Shown piece by piece: positions 47,936 to 60,994 of a stretch of DNA of 64,000 bases. The DNA lies in assembly GCF_041296385.1 (NCBI RefSeq), contig NW_027183505.1, positions 372,001-436,000 of the forward strand, in the 5' to 3' direction. Below the pieces are notes generated by a model. It made no database searches, was not told the DNA's origin, and saw only the letters and a program-made list of their open reading frames with translations. The translations under genes and the position numbers were made by a program. The stretch is from Aphelocoma coerulescens (Eukaryota > Chordata > Aves > Passeriformes > Corvidae). Positions within the stretch are counted from its first letter, which is position 1; every line of letters begins with the position of its first letter.

Positions 47936-50111
47936 GCAGCTGGCTCATTGGCCCACATTCAGGGCCCCCACCTCGGGAGAAAATTCTCCCAATGTGCTCT
48001 GATGTTGAAAGAGTCAAGAAGAGAAGAAGGGAAAAAAACCCCCCGAAGTCCCAGGAAAACAAAGTTCAACTCTCCATCTCCCCCCAGAGAAAAGGAGCTG
48101 AAAACTGGCAAAAAAGAAACCAAGTTGCTTCCTCTGCTCTTGCTGCAAGCAGGATGCAGAGGAGTGTGTATGTGTGTCCTCGAAAAAACGCTCTGAGAAG
48201 TTTGTCCGGTTTTTTTCCTCTCCCCCCTCTCAGGCTCAGTTGAAAGGCACAGAAATGCACAAAGTTCACTTCTGGGCATAGAGCAGCAATAGGGGATACA
48301 CATGATAAAGTCACCCCAAGACACAGGGACAGAGAATTCAGTGGAAAGACTCCGAGAATTCTGCTCCCAGAGATCATTCATTCCTGCTCACACTGACCCT
48401 TGTAGAAAGGGGACCTCGTTCCAGGCAGCCTGTACTGAGCATGTGGCTCCTGAGTGGGGTTTGTTGTTTAGGAAACCTGCTCCGGCTTTTCCATTCTTTC
48501 CTTGCAAACAGGAAAACTTCTCCTGGGGCTGTGTGCAGGCAGAGCCCTGAGGAGAGCAGGTGGCACATGGTGCGCTGGGCTGGGACAGCCAGCTGCAGAG
48601 CTCAAGGGAAGAAGCCCAAAGTGTCACAATGGCTCCTTGCCTTCCCATGCAACACCTGGGTCACAATGGTCTCCTTGATTCCATGAGGCCCCACTGTGTC
48701 AAAATGGCTCCTTGGTTCCATCAGGTTCCGCAGTGTCACCATGGTCTCCTTTGATCCGCACTGTCATCATGGACAATTGGTTCCATGAGGCCCCGCAGTG
48801 TCACAATGGTCCCTTGCTTCCATAGCTTTTACGTTGTAACAATGGACTCCTTGCTTCTATGAGCTAGCCTGCTTTTTGCAGAGGTGTCTTTGGTTCCAAC
48901 AAGGCCCCGCTGTGTCTCAGTGCACCCTGGTTTCCATGTGGATGTGGAGTATCACAAAGGCTCCTTGGTTCCACCAGGTCCTGCTGTGTCACAATGGGTC
49001 CTGTGGTCCCTGAGGCCCTCCAAAGTCATTGTGGAGGCTTGCTTCCATGAGGTTCCATTATGTGCCAGTGGTCATCTTGGTTCCAGGAGTTTCCTTAGTG
49101 TCACAATGCTCTCCATGCTTCCATTAGGCCCTGCTTTGCCACAATGGTCCCCTTGTTTCCATGAGGCCCCGCTGTGTCACAATGGACCTATGGTTCCATG
49201 ATGTTGCGTGGTGTCACCGTGCTCTTCTTGAATCCGCAGTGTAACCATGGACCATTGGTTCCATGCAGCCGTGTCACAATGGGCTCCTTGATTCCATGAT
49301 TCCCCACGGTGTCACAATGGAGCCTTGTTTCTAGGAGGTTCTGTACTGTCACAATTGCCTCCTTGATGCCATCAGCCCCTGCAGTGTCACAATGGCTCCT
49401 TGGTTCCATGAGGAACACAATAGCTTGGCATAAGCATTGAGCAACAGCTGCTGAACACACCTGGCAACATCTGCTTGCATCAAAAGAGGGCTTCAAGCTG
49501 ACAATGGCACCAGCAGCTTCCATCTGCAACAGAGACCCAGGAAAGGACAGGCTGTGCCGGTTTGGACAAATGTGGAGGAAAATATCCTCTGATAGAAGGC
49601 AGGTTACACCCAGCCCTCCCCCACCAGGTTTTTGGAAAAAAGAACTTTCCTGGGAAGAAAGTGAAAGAGATAAAAACTATTTTTTTAACAAACACACAGG
49701 AAAAGGATAACAATGCTAAATATTAAAAGCTCTCGCTGTGCAGAGAAAGCTGGGATAATTTGAGAGTCCTTCCGTGTTTCGGTGGGGTCTCCTGAAACAT
49801 CCATAGACAGCGAGGCCCGTGCAAAGAAACAGGGAGCGATTCTTGAGAGAAGTTTCAGAGCTCTTTCTTCTCCAGCCACATGGGCGGGGCACTGCCAAAG
49901 AACTGAGCAATCACGGCACAACCAGGGCCCTCCTCGCACAGGGCAACACAAAATAAGCAGTGCTGAACAGGATTAGGGCACATGTGAGAAGGGAGCAGGG
50001 AGACCCCGTGCCCAGGCCATGCCTCTACCCCAGGGTCCCCTCTCCCATGACCTCATGGCAGGGGGGAGGAACCCCAACACTTCCGTAGGTGCAGTCTCTC
50101 TCCTCCTCCTT
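47936..50111 (+). repeat. Monomer 23, type A, 2176 bp
   Basis: Last position of the first 7-monomer block. Opens CTCATTGGCCC. Its back part is the template matched by monomer 16. Confidence 0.95.
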
Positions 50112-52294
50112 GCAGCTGGCTCATGGGCCCACATTCAGGGCCCCCACCTCGGGAGAAAATTCTCCCAATGTGCTCTGATGTTGAAAGAGTCAAGAAGAGA
50201 AGAAGGGAAAAAAACCCCCAAAGTCCCAGGAAAACAAAGTTCAACTCTCCATCTCCCCCCAGAGAAAAGGAGCTGAAAACTGGCTAAAAAGAAACAAAGT
50301 TGCTTCCCTCTGCTCTTGCTGCAAGCAGGATGCAGAGGAGTGTGTATGTGTGTCCTTGAACAAACGCTCTGAGAAGTTTGTCCGGTTTTTTCTCCTCTCC
50401 TCCCTCTCAGGCTCAGTTGAAAGGCACAGAAATGCACAAAGTTCACTTCTGGGCATAGAGCAGCAATAGGGGATACACACGATAAAGTCACCCCAAGACA
50501 CAGGGACAGAGAATTCAGTGGAAAGACTCCGAGAATTCTGCTCCCAGAGATCATTCATTCCTGCTCACACTGACCCTTGTAGAAAGGGGACATCGTTCCA
50601 GGCAGCCTGTACTGAGCATGTGGCTCCTGAGTGGGGTTTGTTGTTTAGGAAACCTGCTCCGGCTTTTCCATTCTTTCCTTCCAAACAGGAAAACTTCTCC
50701 TGGGGCTGTGTGCAGGCAGAGCCCTGAGGAGAGCAGGTGGCACATGGTGCGCTGGGCTGGGACAGCCAGCTGCAGAGCTCAAGGGAAGAAGCCCAAAGTG
50801 TCACAATGGCTCCTTGCCTTCACATGCAACACCTGGGTCACAATGGTCTCCTTGATTCCATGAGGCCCCACTGTGTCACAATGGCTCCTTGGTTCCATCA
50901 GGTTCCGCAGTGTCACCATGGTCTCCTTTGATCCGCACTGTCATCATGGACAATTGGTTCCATGAGGCCCCGCAGTGTCACAATGGTCCCTTGCTTCCAT
51001 AGCTTTTACGTTGTAACAATGGACTCCTTGCTTCTATGAGCTAGCCTGCTTTTTGCAGAGGTGTCTTTGGTTCCAACAAGGCCCCGCTGTGTCTCAGTGC
51101 ACCCTGGTTTCCATGTGGATGTGGAGTATCACAAAGGCTCCTTGGTTCCACCAGGTCCTGCTGTGTCACAATGGGTCCTGTGGTCCCTGAGGCCCTCCAA
51201 AGTCATTGTGGAGGCTTGCTTCCATGAGGTTCCATTATGTGCCAGTGGTCATCTTGGTTCCAGGAGTTTCCTTAGTGTCACAATGCTCTCCATGCTTCCA
51301 TTAGGCCCTGCTTTGCCACAATGGTCCCCTTGTTTCCATGAGGCCCCGCTGTGTCACAATGGACCTATGGTTCCATGATGTTGCGTGGTGTCACCGTGCT
51401 CTTCTTGAATCCGCAGTGTAACCATGGACCATTGGTTCCATGCGGCCTGGCTGTGTCACAATGGGCTCCTTGATTCCATGATTCCCCACGGTGTCACAAT
51501 GGAGCCTTGTTTCTAGGAGGTTCTGTACTGTCACAATTGCCTCCTTGATGCCATCAGCCCCTGCAGTGTCACAATGGCTCCTTGGTTCCATGAGGAACAC
51601 AATAGCTTGGCATAAGCATTGAGCAACAGCTGCTGAACACACCTGGCAACATCTGCTTGCATCAAAAGAGTGCTTCAAGCTGACAATGGCACCAGCAGCT
51701 TCCATCTGCAACAGAGACCCATAAAAGGACAGGCTGTGCCGGTTTGGACAAATGTGGAGGAAAATATCCTCTGATAGAAGGCAGGTTACACCCAGCCCTC
51801 CCCCACCAGGTTTTTGGAAAAAAGAACTTTCCTGGGAAGAAAGTGAAAGAGATAAAAACTATTTTTTTAACAAACACACAGGAAAAGGATAACAATGCTA
51901 AATATTAAAAGCTCTCGCTGTGCAGAGAAAGCTGGGATAATTTTAGAGTCCTTCTGTGTTTCGGTGGGGTCTCCTGAAACATCCATAGACAGCGAGGCCC
52001 GTGCAAAGAAACAGGGAGCGATTCTTGAGAGAAGTTTCAGAGCTCTTTCTTCTCCAGCCACATGGGCGGGGCACTGCCAAAGAACTGAGCAATCACAGCA
52101 CAACCAGGGCCCTCCTCGCACAGGGCAACACAAAATAAGCAGTGCTGAACAGGATTAGGGCACATGTCAGCAGGGAGCAGGGAGACCCCCGTGCCCAGGC
52201 CATGCCTCTACCCCAGGGTCCCCTCTCCCATGACCTCATGGCAGGGGGGAGGAACCCCAACACTTCCGTAGGTGTAGTCTCTCTCCTCCTCCTT
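50112..52294 (+). repeat. Monomer 24, type B, 2183 bp
   Basis: Copy of monomer 17 at +15,241; no difference seen by eye. Confidence 0.95.
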
Positions 52295-54464
52295 GCAGCT
52301 GGCTCATTGGCCCACATTCAGGGCCCCCACCTCGGGAGAAAATTCTCCCAATGTGCTCTGATGTTGAAAGAGTCAAGAAGAGAAGAAGGGAAAAAAACCC
52401 CCCGAAGTCCCAGGAAAACAAAGTTCAACTCTCCATCTCCCCCCAGAGAAAAGGAGCTGAAAACTGGCAAAAAAGAAACCAAGTTGCTTCCTCTGCTCTT
52501 GCTGCAAGCAGGATGCAGAGGAGTGTGTATGTGTGTCCTCGAAAAAACGCTCTGAGAAGTTTGTCCGGTTTTTTTCCTCTCCCCCCTCTCAGGCTCAGTT
52601 GAAAGGCACAGAAATGCACAAAGTTCACTTCTGGGCATAGAGCAGCAATAGGGGATACACATGATAAAGTCACCCCAAGACACAGGGACAGAGAATTCAG
52701 TGGAAAGACTCCGAGAATTCTGCTCCCAGAGATCATTCATTCCTGCTCACACTGACCCTTGTAGAAAGGGGACCTCGTTCCAGGCAGCCTGTACTGAGCA
52801 TGTGGCTCCTGAGTGGGGTTTGTTGTTTAGGAAACCTGCTCCGGCTTTTCCATTCTTTCCTTCCAAACAGGAAAACTTCTCCTGGGGCTGTGTGCAGGCA
52901 GAGCCCTGAGGAGAGCAGGTGGCACATGGTGCGCTGGGCTGGGACAGCCAGCTGCAGAGCTCAAGGGAAGAAGCCCAAAGTGTCACAATGGCTCCTTGCC
53001 TTCACATGCAACACCTGGGTCACAATGGTCTCCTTGATTCCATGAGGCCCCACTGTGTCACAATGGCTCCTTGGTTCCATCGGGTTCCGCAGTGTCACCA
53101 TGGTCTCTTTTGATCCGCACTGTCATCATGGACAATTGGTTCCATGAGGCCCCGCAGTGTCACAATGGTCCCTTGCTTCCATAGCTTTTACGTTGTAACA
53201 ATGGACTCCTTGCTTCTATGAGCTAGCCTGCTTTTTGCAGAGGTGTCTTTGGTTCCAACAAGGCCCCGCTGTGTCTCAGTGCACCCTGGTTTCCATGTGG
53301 ATGTGGAGTATCACAAAGGCTCCTTGGTTCCACCAGGTCCTGCTGTGTCACAATGGGTCCTGTGGTCCCTGAGGCCCTCCAAAACCATCGTGGAGGCTTG
53401 CTTCCATGAGGTTCCATTATGTGCCAGTGGTCATCTTGGTTCCAGGAGTTTCCTTAGTGTCACAATGCTCTCCATGCTTCCATTAGGCCCTGCTTTGCCA
53501 CAATGGTCCCCTTGTTTCCATGAGGCCCCGCTGTGTCACAATGGACCTATGGTTCCGTGATGTTGCGTGGTGTCACCGTGCTCTTCTTGAATCCGCCGTG
53601 TAACCATGGACCATTGGTTCCATGCAGCCGTGTCACAATGGGCTCCTTGATTCCATGATTCCCCACGGTGTCACAATGGAGCCTTGTTTCTAGGAGGTTC
53701 TGTACTGTCACAATTGCCTCCTTGATGCCATCAGCCCCTGCAGTGTCACAATGGCTCCTTGGTTCCATGAGGAACACAATAGCTTGGCATAAGCATTGAG
53801 CAACAGCTGCTGAACACACCTGGCAACATCTGCTTGCATCAAAAGAGGGCTTCAAGCTGACAATGGCACCAGCAGCTTCCATCTGCAACAGAGACCCAGG
53901 AAAGGACAGGCTGTGCCGGTTTGGACAAATGTGGAGGAAAATATCCTCTGATAGAAGGCAGGTTACACCCAGCCCTCCCCCACCAGGTTTTTGGAAAAAA
54001 GAACTTTCCTGGGAAGAAAGTGAAAGAGATAAAAACTATTTTTTTAACAAACACACAGGAAAAGGATAACAATGCTAAATATTAAAAGCTCTCGCTGTGC
54101 AGAGAAAGCTGGGATAATTTGAGAGTCCTTCCGTGTTTCGGTGGGGTCTCCTGAAACATCCATAGACAGCGAGGCCCGTGCAAAGAAACAGGGAGCGATT
54201 CTTGAGAGAAGTTTCAGAGCTCTTTCTTCTCCAGCCACATGGGCGGGGCACTGCCAAAGAACTGAGCAATCACAGCACAACCAGGGCCCTCCTCGCACAG
54301 GGCAACACAAAATAAGCAGTGCTGAACAGGATTAGGGCACATGTGAGCAGGGAGACCCCCGTGCCCAGGCCATGCCTCTACCCCAGGGTCCCCTCTCCCA
54401 TGACCTCATGGCAGGGGGGAGGAACCCCAACACTTCCGGAGGTGTAGTCTCTCTCCTCCTCCTT
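52295..54464 (+). repeat. Monomer 25, type A, 2170 bp
   Basis: Copy of monomer 18, including the 7-bp loss near 54346. It differs at 52863, 53290 and 54069. Confidence 0.95.
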
Positions 54465-56641
54465 GCAGCTGGCTCATGGGCCCACATTCAGGGCCCCCAC
54501 CTCGGGAGAAAATTCTCCCAATGTGCTCTGATGTTGAAAGTGTCAAGAAGAGAAGAAGGGAAAAAAAAACCCCAAAGTCCCAGGAAAACAAAGTTCAACT
54601 CTCCATCTCCCCCCAGAGAAAAGGAGCTGAAAACTGGCTAAAAAGAAACAAAGTTGCTTCCTCTGCTCTTGCTGCAAGCAGGATGCAGAGGAGTGTGTAT
54701 GTGTGTCCTTGAACAAACGCTCTGAGAAGTTTGTCCGGTTTTTTTTCCTCTCCCCCCTCTCAGGCTCAGTTGAAAGGCACAGAAATGCACAAAGTTCACT
54801 TCTGGGCATAGAGCAGCAATAGGGGATACACACAATAAAGTCACCCCAAGACACAGGGACAGAGAATTCAGTGGAAAGACTCCGAGAATTCTGCTCCCAG
54901 AGATCATTCATTCCTGCTCACCCTGACCCTTGTAGAAAGGGGACATCGTTCCAGGCAGCCTGTACTGAGCATGTGGCTCCTGAGTGGGGTTTGTTGTTTA
55001 GGAAACCTGCTCCGGCTTTTCCATTCTTTCCTTCCAAACAGGAAAACTTCTCCTGGGGCTGTGTGCAGGCAGAGCCCTGAGGAGAGCAGGTGGCACATGG
55101 TGCGCTGGGCTGGGACAGCCAGCTGCAGAGCTCAAGGGAAGAAGCCCAAAGTGTCACAATGGCTCCTTGCCTTCCCATGCAACACCTGGGTCACAATGGT
55201 CTCCTTGATTCCATGAGGCCCCACTGTGTCACAATGGCTCCTTGGTTCCATCAGGTTCCGCAGTGTCACCATGGTCTCCTTTGATCCGCACTGTCATCAT
55301 GGACAATTGGTTCCATGAGGCCCCGCAGTGTCACAATGGTCCCTTGCTTCCATAGCTTTTACGTTGTAACAATGGACTCCTTGCTTCTATGAGCTAGCCT
55401 GCTTTTTGCAGAGGTGTCTTTGGTTCCAACAAGGCCCCGCTGTGTCTCAGTGCACCCTGGCTTCCATGTGGATGTGGAGTATCACAAAGGCTCCTTGGTT
55501 CCACCAGGTCCTGCTGTGTCACAATGGGTCCTGTGGTCCCTGAGGCCCTCCAAAACCATCGTGGAGGCTTGCTTCCATGAGGTTCCATTATGTGCCAGTG
55601 GTCATCTTGGTTCCAGGAGTTTCCTTAGTGTCACAATGCCCTCCATGCTTCCATTAGGCCCTGCTTTGCCACAATGGTCCCCTTGTTTCCATGAGGCCCC
55701 GCTGTGTCACAATGGACCTATGGTTCCGTGATGTTGCGTGGTGTCACCGTGCTCTTCTTGAATCCGCCGTGTAACCATGGACCATTGGTTCCATGCAGCC
55801 GTGTCACAATGGGCTCCTTGATTCCATGATTCCCCACGGTGTCACAATGGAGCCTTGTTTCTAGGAGGTTCTGTACTGTCACAATTGCCTCCTTGATGCC
55901 ATCAGCCCCTGCAGTGTCACAATGGCTCCTTGCTTCCATGAGGAACACAATAGCTTGGCATAAGCATTGAGCAACAGCTGCTGAACACACCTGGCAACAT
56001 CTGCTTGCATCAAAAGAGGGCTTCAAGCTGACAATGGCACCAGCAGCTTCCATCTGCAACAGAGACCCAGGAAAGGACAGGCTGTGCCGGTTTGGACAAA
56101 TGTGGAGGAAAATATCCTCTGATAGAAGGCAGGTTACACCCAGCCCTCCCCCACCAGGTTTTTGGAAAAAAGAACTTTCCTGGGAAGAAAGTGAAAGAGA
56201 TAAAACCTATTTTTTTAACAAACACACAGGAAAAGGATAGCAATGCTAAATATTAAAAGCTCTCGCTGTGCAGAGAAAGCTGGGATAATTTGAGAGTCCT
56301 TCCGTGTTTCGGTGGGGTCTCCTGAAACATCCATAGACAGCGAGGCCCGTGCAAAGAAACAGGGAGCGATTCTTGAGAGAAGTTTCAGAGCTCTTTCTTC
56401 TCCAGCCACATGGGCGGGGCACTGCCAAAGAACTGAGCAATCACAGCACAACCAGGGCCCTCCTCACACAGGGCAACACAAAATAAGCAGTGCTGAACAG
56501 GATTAGGGCACATGTGAGCAGGGAGCAGGGAGACCCCGTGCCCAGGCCATGCCTCTACCCCAGGGTCCCCTCTCCCATGACCTCATGGCAGGGGGGAGGA
56601 ACCCCAACACTTCCGTAGGTGTAGTCTCTCTCCTCCTCCTT
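54465..56641 (+). repeat. Monomer 26, type C, 2177 bp
   Basis: Copy of monomer 19, with AATAAA at 54834-54839. It differs at 55013 and 55034. Confidence 0.95.
54834..54839 (+). promoter_or_regulatory. Canonical AATAAA in LTR-like end, monomer 26
   Basis: The 15,241-bp partner of the site at 39593. Confidence 0.4.
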
Positions 56642-58817
56642 GCAGCTGGCTCATGGGCCCACATTCAGGGCCCCCACCTCGGGAGAAAATTCTCCCAATG
56701 TGCTCTGATGTTGAAAGAGTCAAGAAGAGAAGAAGGGGAAAAAACCCCCAAAGTCCCAGGAAAACAAAGTTCAACTCTCCATCTCCCCCCAGAGAAAAGG
56801 AGCTGAAAACTGGCTAAAAAGAAACAAAGTTGCTTCCTCTGCTCTTGCTGCAAGCAGGATGCAGAGGAGTGTGTATGTGTGTCCTTGAACAAACGCTCTG
56901 AGAAGTTTGTCCGGTTTTTTTCCTCTCCCCCCTCTCAGGCTCAGTTGAAAGGCACAGAAACGCACAAAGTTCACTTCTGGGCATAGAGCAGCAATAGGGG
57001 ATACACACAATAAAGTCACCCCAAGACACAGGGACAGAGAATTCAGTGGAAAGACTCCGAGAATTCTGCTCCCAGAGATCATTCATTCCTGCTCACACTG
57101 ACCCTTGTAGAAAGGGGACATCGTTCCAGGCAGCCTGTACTGAGCATGTGGCTCCTGAGTGGGGTTTGTTGTTTAGGAAACCTGCTCCGGCTTTTCCATT
57201 CTTTCCTTGCAAACAGGAAAACTTCTCCTGGGGCTGTGTGCAGGCAGAGCCCTGAGGAGAGCAGGTGGCACATGGTGCGCTGGGCTGGGACAGCCAGCTG
57301 CAGAGCTCAAGGGAAGAAGCCCAAAGTGTCACAATGGCTCCTTGCCTTCCCATGCAACACCTGGGTCACAATGGTCTCCTTGATTCCATGAGGCCCCACT
57401 GTGTCACAATGGCTCCTTGGTTCCATCAGGTTCCGCAGTGTCACCATGGTCTCCTTTGATCCGCACTGTCATCATGGACAATTGGTTCCATGAGGCCCCG
57501 CAGTGTCACAATGGTCCCTTGCTTCCATAGGTTTGATGTTGTAACAAAGGACTCCTTGCTTCTATGAGCTAGCCTGCTTTTTGCAGAGGTGTCTTTGGTT
57601 CCAACAAGGCCCCGCTGTGTCTCAGTGCACCCTGGCTTCCATGTGGATCTGGAGTATCACAAAGGCTCCTTGGTTCCACCAGGTCCTGCTGTGTCACAAT
57701 GGGTCCTGTGGTCCCTGAGGCCCTCCAAAACCATCGTGGAGGCTTGCTTCCATGAGGTTCCATTATGTGCCAGTGGTCATCTTGGTTCCAGGAGTTTCCT
57801 TAGTGTCACAATGCCCTCCATGCTTCCATTAGGCCCTGCTTTGCCACAATGGTCCCCTTGTTTCCATGAGGCCCCGCTGTGTCACAATGGACCTATGGTT
57901 CCGTGATGTTGCGTGGTGTCACCGTGCTCTTCTTGAATCCGCCGTGTAACCATGGACCATTGGTTCCATGCAGCCGTGTCACAATGGGCTCCTTGATTCC
58001 ATGATTCCCCACGGTGTCACAATGGAGCCTTGTTTCTAGGAGGTTCTGTACTGTCACAATTGCCTCCTTGATGCCATCAGCCCCTGCAGTGTCACAATGG
58101 CTCCTTGCTTCCATGAGGAACACAATAGCTTGGCATAAGCATTGAGCAACAGCTGCTGAACACACCTGGCAACATCTGCTTGCATCAAAAGAGGGCTTCA
58201 AGCTGACAATGGCACCAGCAGCTTCCATCTGCAACAGAGACCCAGGAAAGGACAGGCTGTGTCGGTTTGGACAAATGTGGAGGAAAATATCCTCTGATAG
58301 AAGGCAGGTTACACCCAGCCCTCCCCCACCAGGTTTTTGGAAAAAAGAACTTTCCTGGGAAGAAAGTGAAAGAGATAAAACCTATTTTTTTAACAAACAC
58401 ACAGGAAAAGGATAGCAATGCTAAATATTAAAAGCTCTCGCTGTGCAGAGAAAGCTGGGATAATTTGAGAGTCCTTCCGTGTTTCGGTGGGGTCTCCTGA
58501 AACATCCATAGACAGCGAGGCCCGTGCAAAGAAACAGGGAGCGATTCTTGAGAGAAGTTTCAGAGCTCTTTCTTCTCCAGCCACATGGGCGGGGCACTGC
58601 CAAAGAACTGAGCAATCACAGCACAACCAGGGCCCTCCTCACACAGGGCAACACAAAATAAGCAGTGCTGAACAGGATTAGGGCACATGTGAGCAGGGAG
58701 CAGGGAGACCCCCGTGCCCAGGCCATGCCTCTACCCCAGGGTCCCCTCTCCCATGACCTCATGGCAGGGGGGAGGAACCCCAACACTTCCGTAGGTGCAG
58801 TCTCTCTCCTCCTCCTT
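56642..58817 (+). repeat. Monomer 27, type C, 2176 bp
   Basis: Copy of monomer 20, with AATAAA at 57009-57014. No difference seen. Confidence 0.95.
57009..57014 (+). promoter_or_regulatory. Canonical AATAAA in LTR-like end, monomer 27
   Basis: The 15,241-bp partner of the site at 41768. Confidence 0.4.
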
Positions 58818-60994
58818 GCAGCTGGCTCATGGGCCCACATTCAGGGCCCCCACCTCGGGAGAAAATTCTCCCAATGTGCTCTGATGTTGAAAGAGTCAAG
58901 AAGAGAAGAAGGGGAAAAAACCCCCAAAGTCCCAGGAAAACAAAGTTCAACTCTCCATCTCCCCCCAGAGAAAAGGAGCTGAAAACTGGCTAAAAAGAAA
59001 CAAAGTTGCTTCCTCTGCTCTTGCTGCAAGCAGGATGCAGAGGAGTGTGTATGTGTGTCCTTGAACAAACGCTCTGAGAAGTTTGTCCGGTTTTTTTTCC
59101 TCTCCCCCCTCTCAGGCTCAGTTGAAAGGCACAGAAATGCACAAAGTTCACTTCTGGGCATAGAGCAGCAATAGGGGATACACATGATAAAGTCACCCCA
59201 AGACACAGGGACAGAGAATTCAGTGGAAAGACTCCGAGAATTCTGCTCCCAGAGATCATTCATTCCTGCTCACCCTGACCCTTGTAGAAAGGGGACATCG
59301 TTCCAGGCAGCCTGTACTGAGCATGTGGCTCCTGAGTGGGGTTTGTTGTTTAGGAAACCTGCTCCGGCTTTTCCATTCTTTCCTTGCAAACAGGAAAACT
59401 TCTCCTGGGGCTGTGTGCAGGCAGAGCCCTGAGGAGAGCAGGTGGCACATGGTGCGCTGGGCTGGGACAGCCAGCTGCAGAGCTCAAGGGAAGAAGCCCA
59501 AAGTGTCACAATGGCTCCTTGCCTTCACATGCAACACCTGGGTCACAATGGTCTCCTTGATTCCATGAGGCCCCACTGTGTCACAATGGCTCCTTGGTTC
59601 CATCAGGTTCCGCAGTGTCACCATGGTCTCCTTTGATCCGCACTGTCATCATGGACAATTGGTTCCATGAGGCCCCGCAGTGTCACAATGGTCCCTTGCT
59701 TCCATAGTTTTGATGTTGTAACAAAGGACTCCTTGCTTCTATGAGCTAGCCTGCTTTTTGCAGAGGTGTCTTTGGTTCCAACAAGGCCCCGCTGTGTCTC
59801 AGTGCACCCTGGCTTCCATGTGGATCTGGAGTATCACAAAGGCTCCTTGGTTCCACCAGGTCCTGCTGTGTCACAATGGGTCCTGTGGTCCCTGAGGCCC
59901 TCCAAAACCATCGTGGAGGCTTGCTTCCATGAGGTTCCATTATGTGCCAGTGGTCATCTTGGTTCCAGGAGTTTCCTTAGTGTCACAATGCTCTCCATGC
60001 TTCCATTAGGCCCTGCTTTGCCACAATGGTCCCCTTGTTTCCATGAGGCCCCGCTGTGTCACAATGGACCTATGGTTCCGTGATGTTGCGTGGTGTCACC
60101 GTGCTCTTCTTGAATCCGCAGTGTAACCATGGACCATTGGTTCCATGCAGCCGTGTCACAATGGGCTCCTTGATTCCATGATTCCCCACGGTGTCACAAT
60201 GGAGCCTTGTTTCTAGGAGGTTCTGTACTGTCACAATTGCCTCCTTGATGCCATCAGCCCCTGCAGTGTCACAATGGCTCCTTGGTTCCATGAGGAACAC
60301 AATAGCTTGGCATAAGCATTGAGCAACAGCTGCTGAACACACCTGGCAACATCTGCTTGCATCAAAAGAGGGCTTCAAGCTGACAATGGCACCAGCAGCT
60401 TCCATCTGCAACAGAGACCCAGGAAAGGACAGGCTGTGCCGGTTTGGACAAATGTGGAGGAAAATATCCTCTGATAGAAGGCAGGTTACACCCAGCCCTC
60501 CCCCACCAGGTTTTTGGAAAAAAGAACTTTCCTGGGAAGAAAGTGAAAGAGATAAAAACTATTTTTTTAACAAACACACAGGAAAAGGATAACAATGCTA
60601 AATATTAAAAGCTCTCGCTGTGCAGAGAAAGCTGGGATAATTTTAGAGTCCTTCTGTGTTTCGGTGGGGTCTCCTGAAACATCCATAGACAGCGAGGCCC
60701 GTGCAAAGAAACAGGGAGCGATTCTTGAGAGAAGTTTCAGAGCTCTTTCTTCTCCAGCCACATGGGCGGGGCACTGCCAAAGAACTGAGCAATCACAGCA
60801 CAACCAGGGCCCTCCTCGCACAGGGCAACACAAAATAAGCAGTGCTGAACAGGATTAGGGCACATGTCAGCAGGGAGCAGGGAGACCCCCGTGCCCAGGC
60901 CATGCCTCTACCCCAGGGTCCCCTCTCCCATGACCTCATGGCAGGGGGGAGGAACCCCAACACTTCCGTAGGTGTAGTCTCTCTCCTCCTCCTT
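58818..60994 (+). repeat. Monomer 28, type C, 2177 bp
   Basis: Copy of monomer 21. It differs at 59992 (T for C). Confidence 0.95.

Larger units (their letters stand above)
33243..48483 (+). repeat. 7-monomer higher-order repeat, 15,241-bp period, copy 1
   Basis: Monomers 17-23 map onto 24-30 at exactly 15,241 bp: 34871/50112, 37054/52295, 39224/54465, 41401/56642, 43577/58818, 45754/60995 and 47936/63177. The left edge lies inside monomer 16: its first part (to 33242) differs from monomer 23, while the rest matches. The type order is B A C C C A A. Type C monomers occur only inside this repeat. Confidence 0.95.
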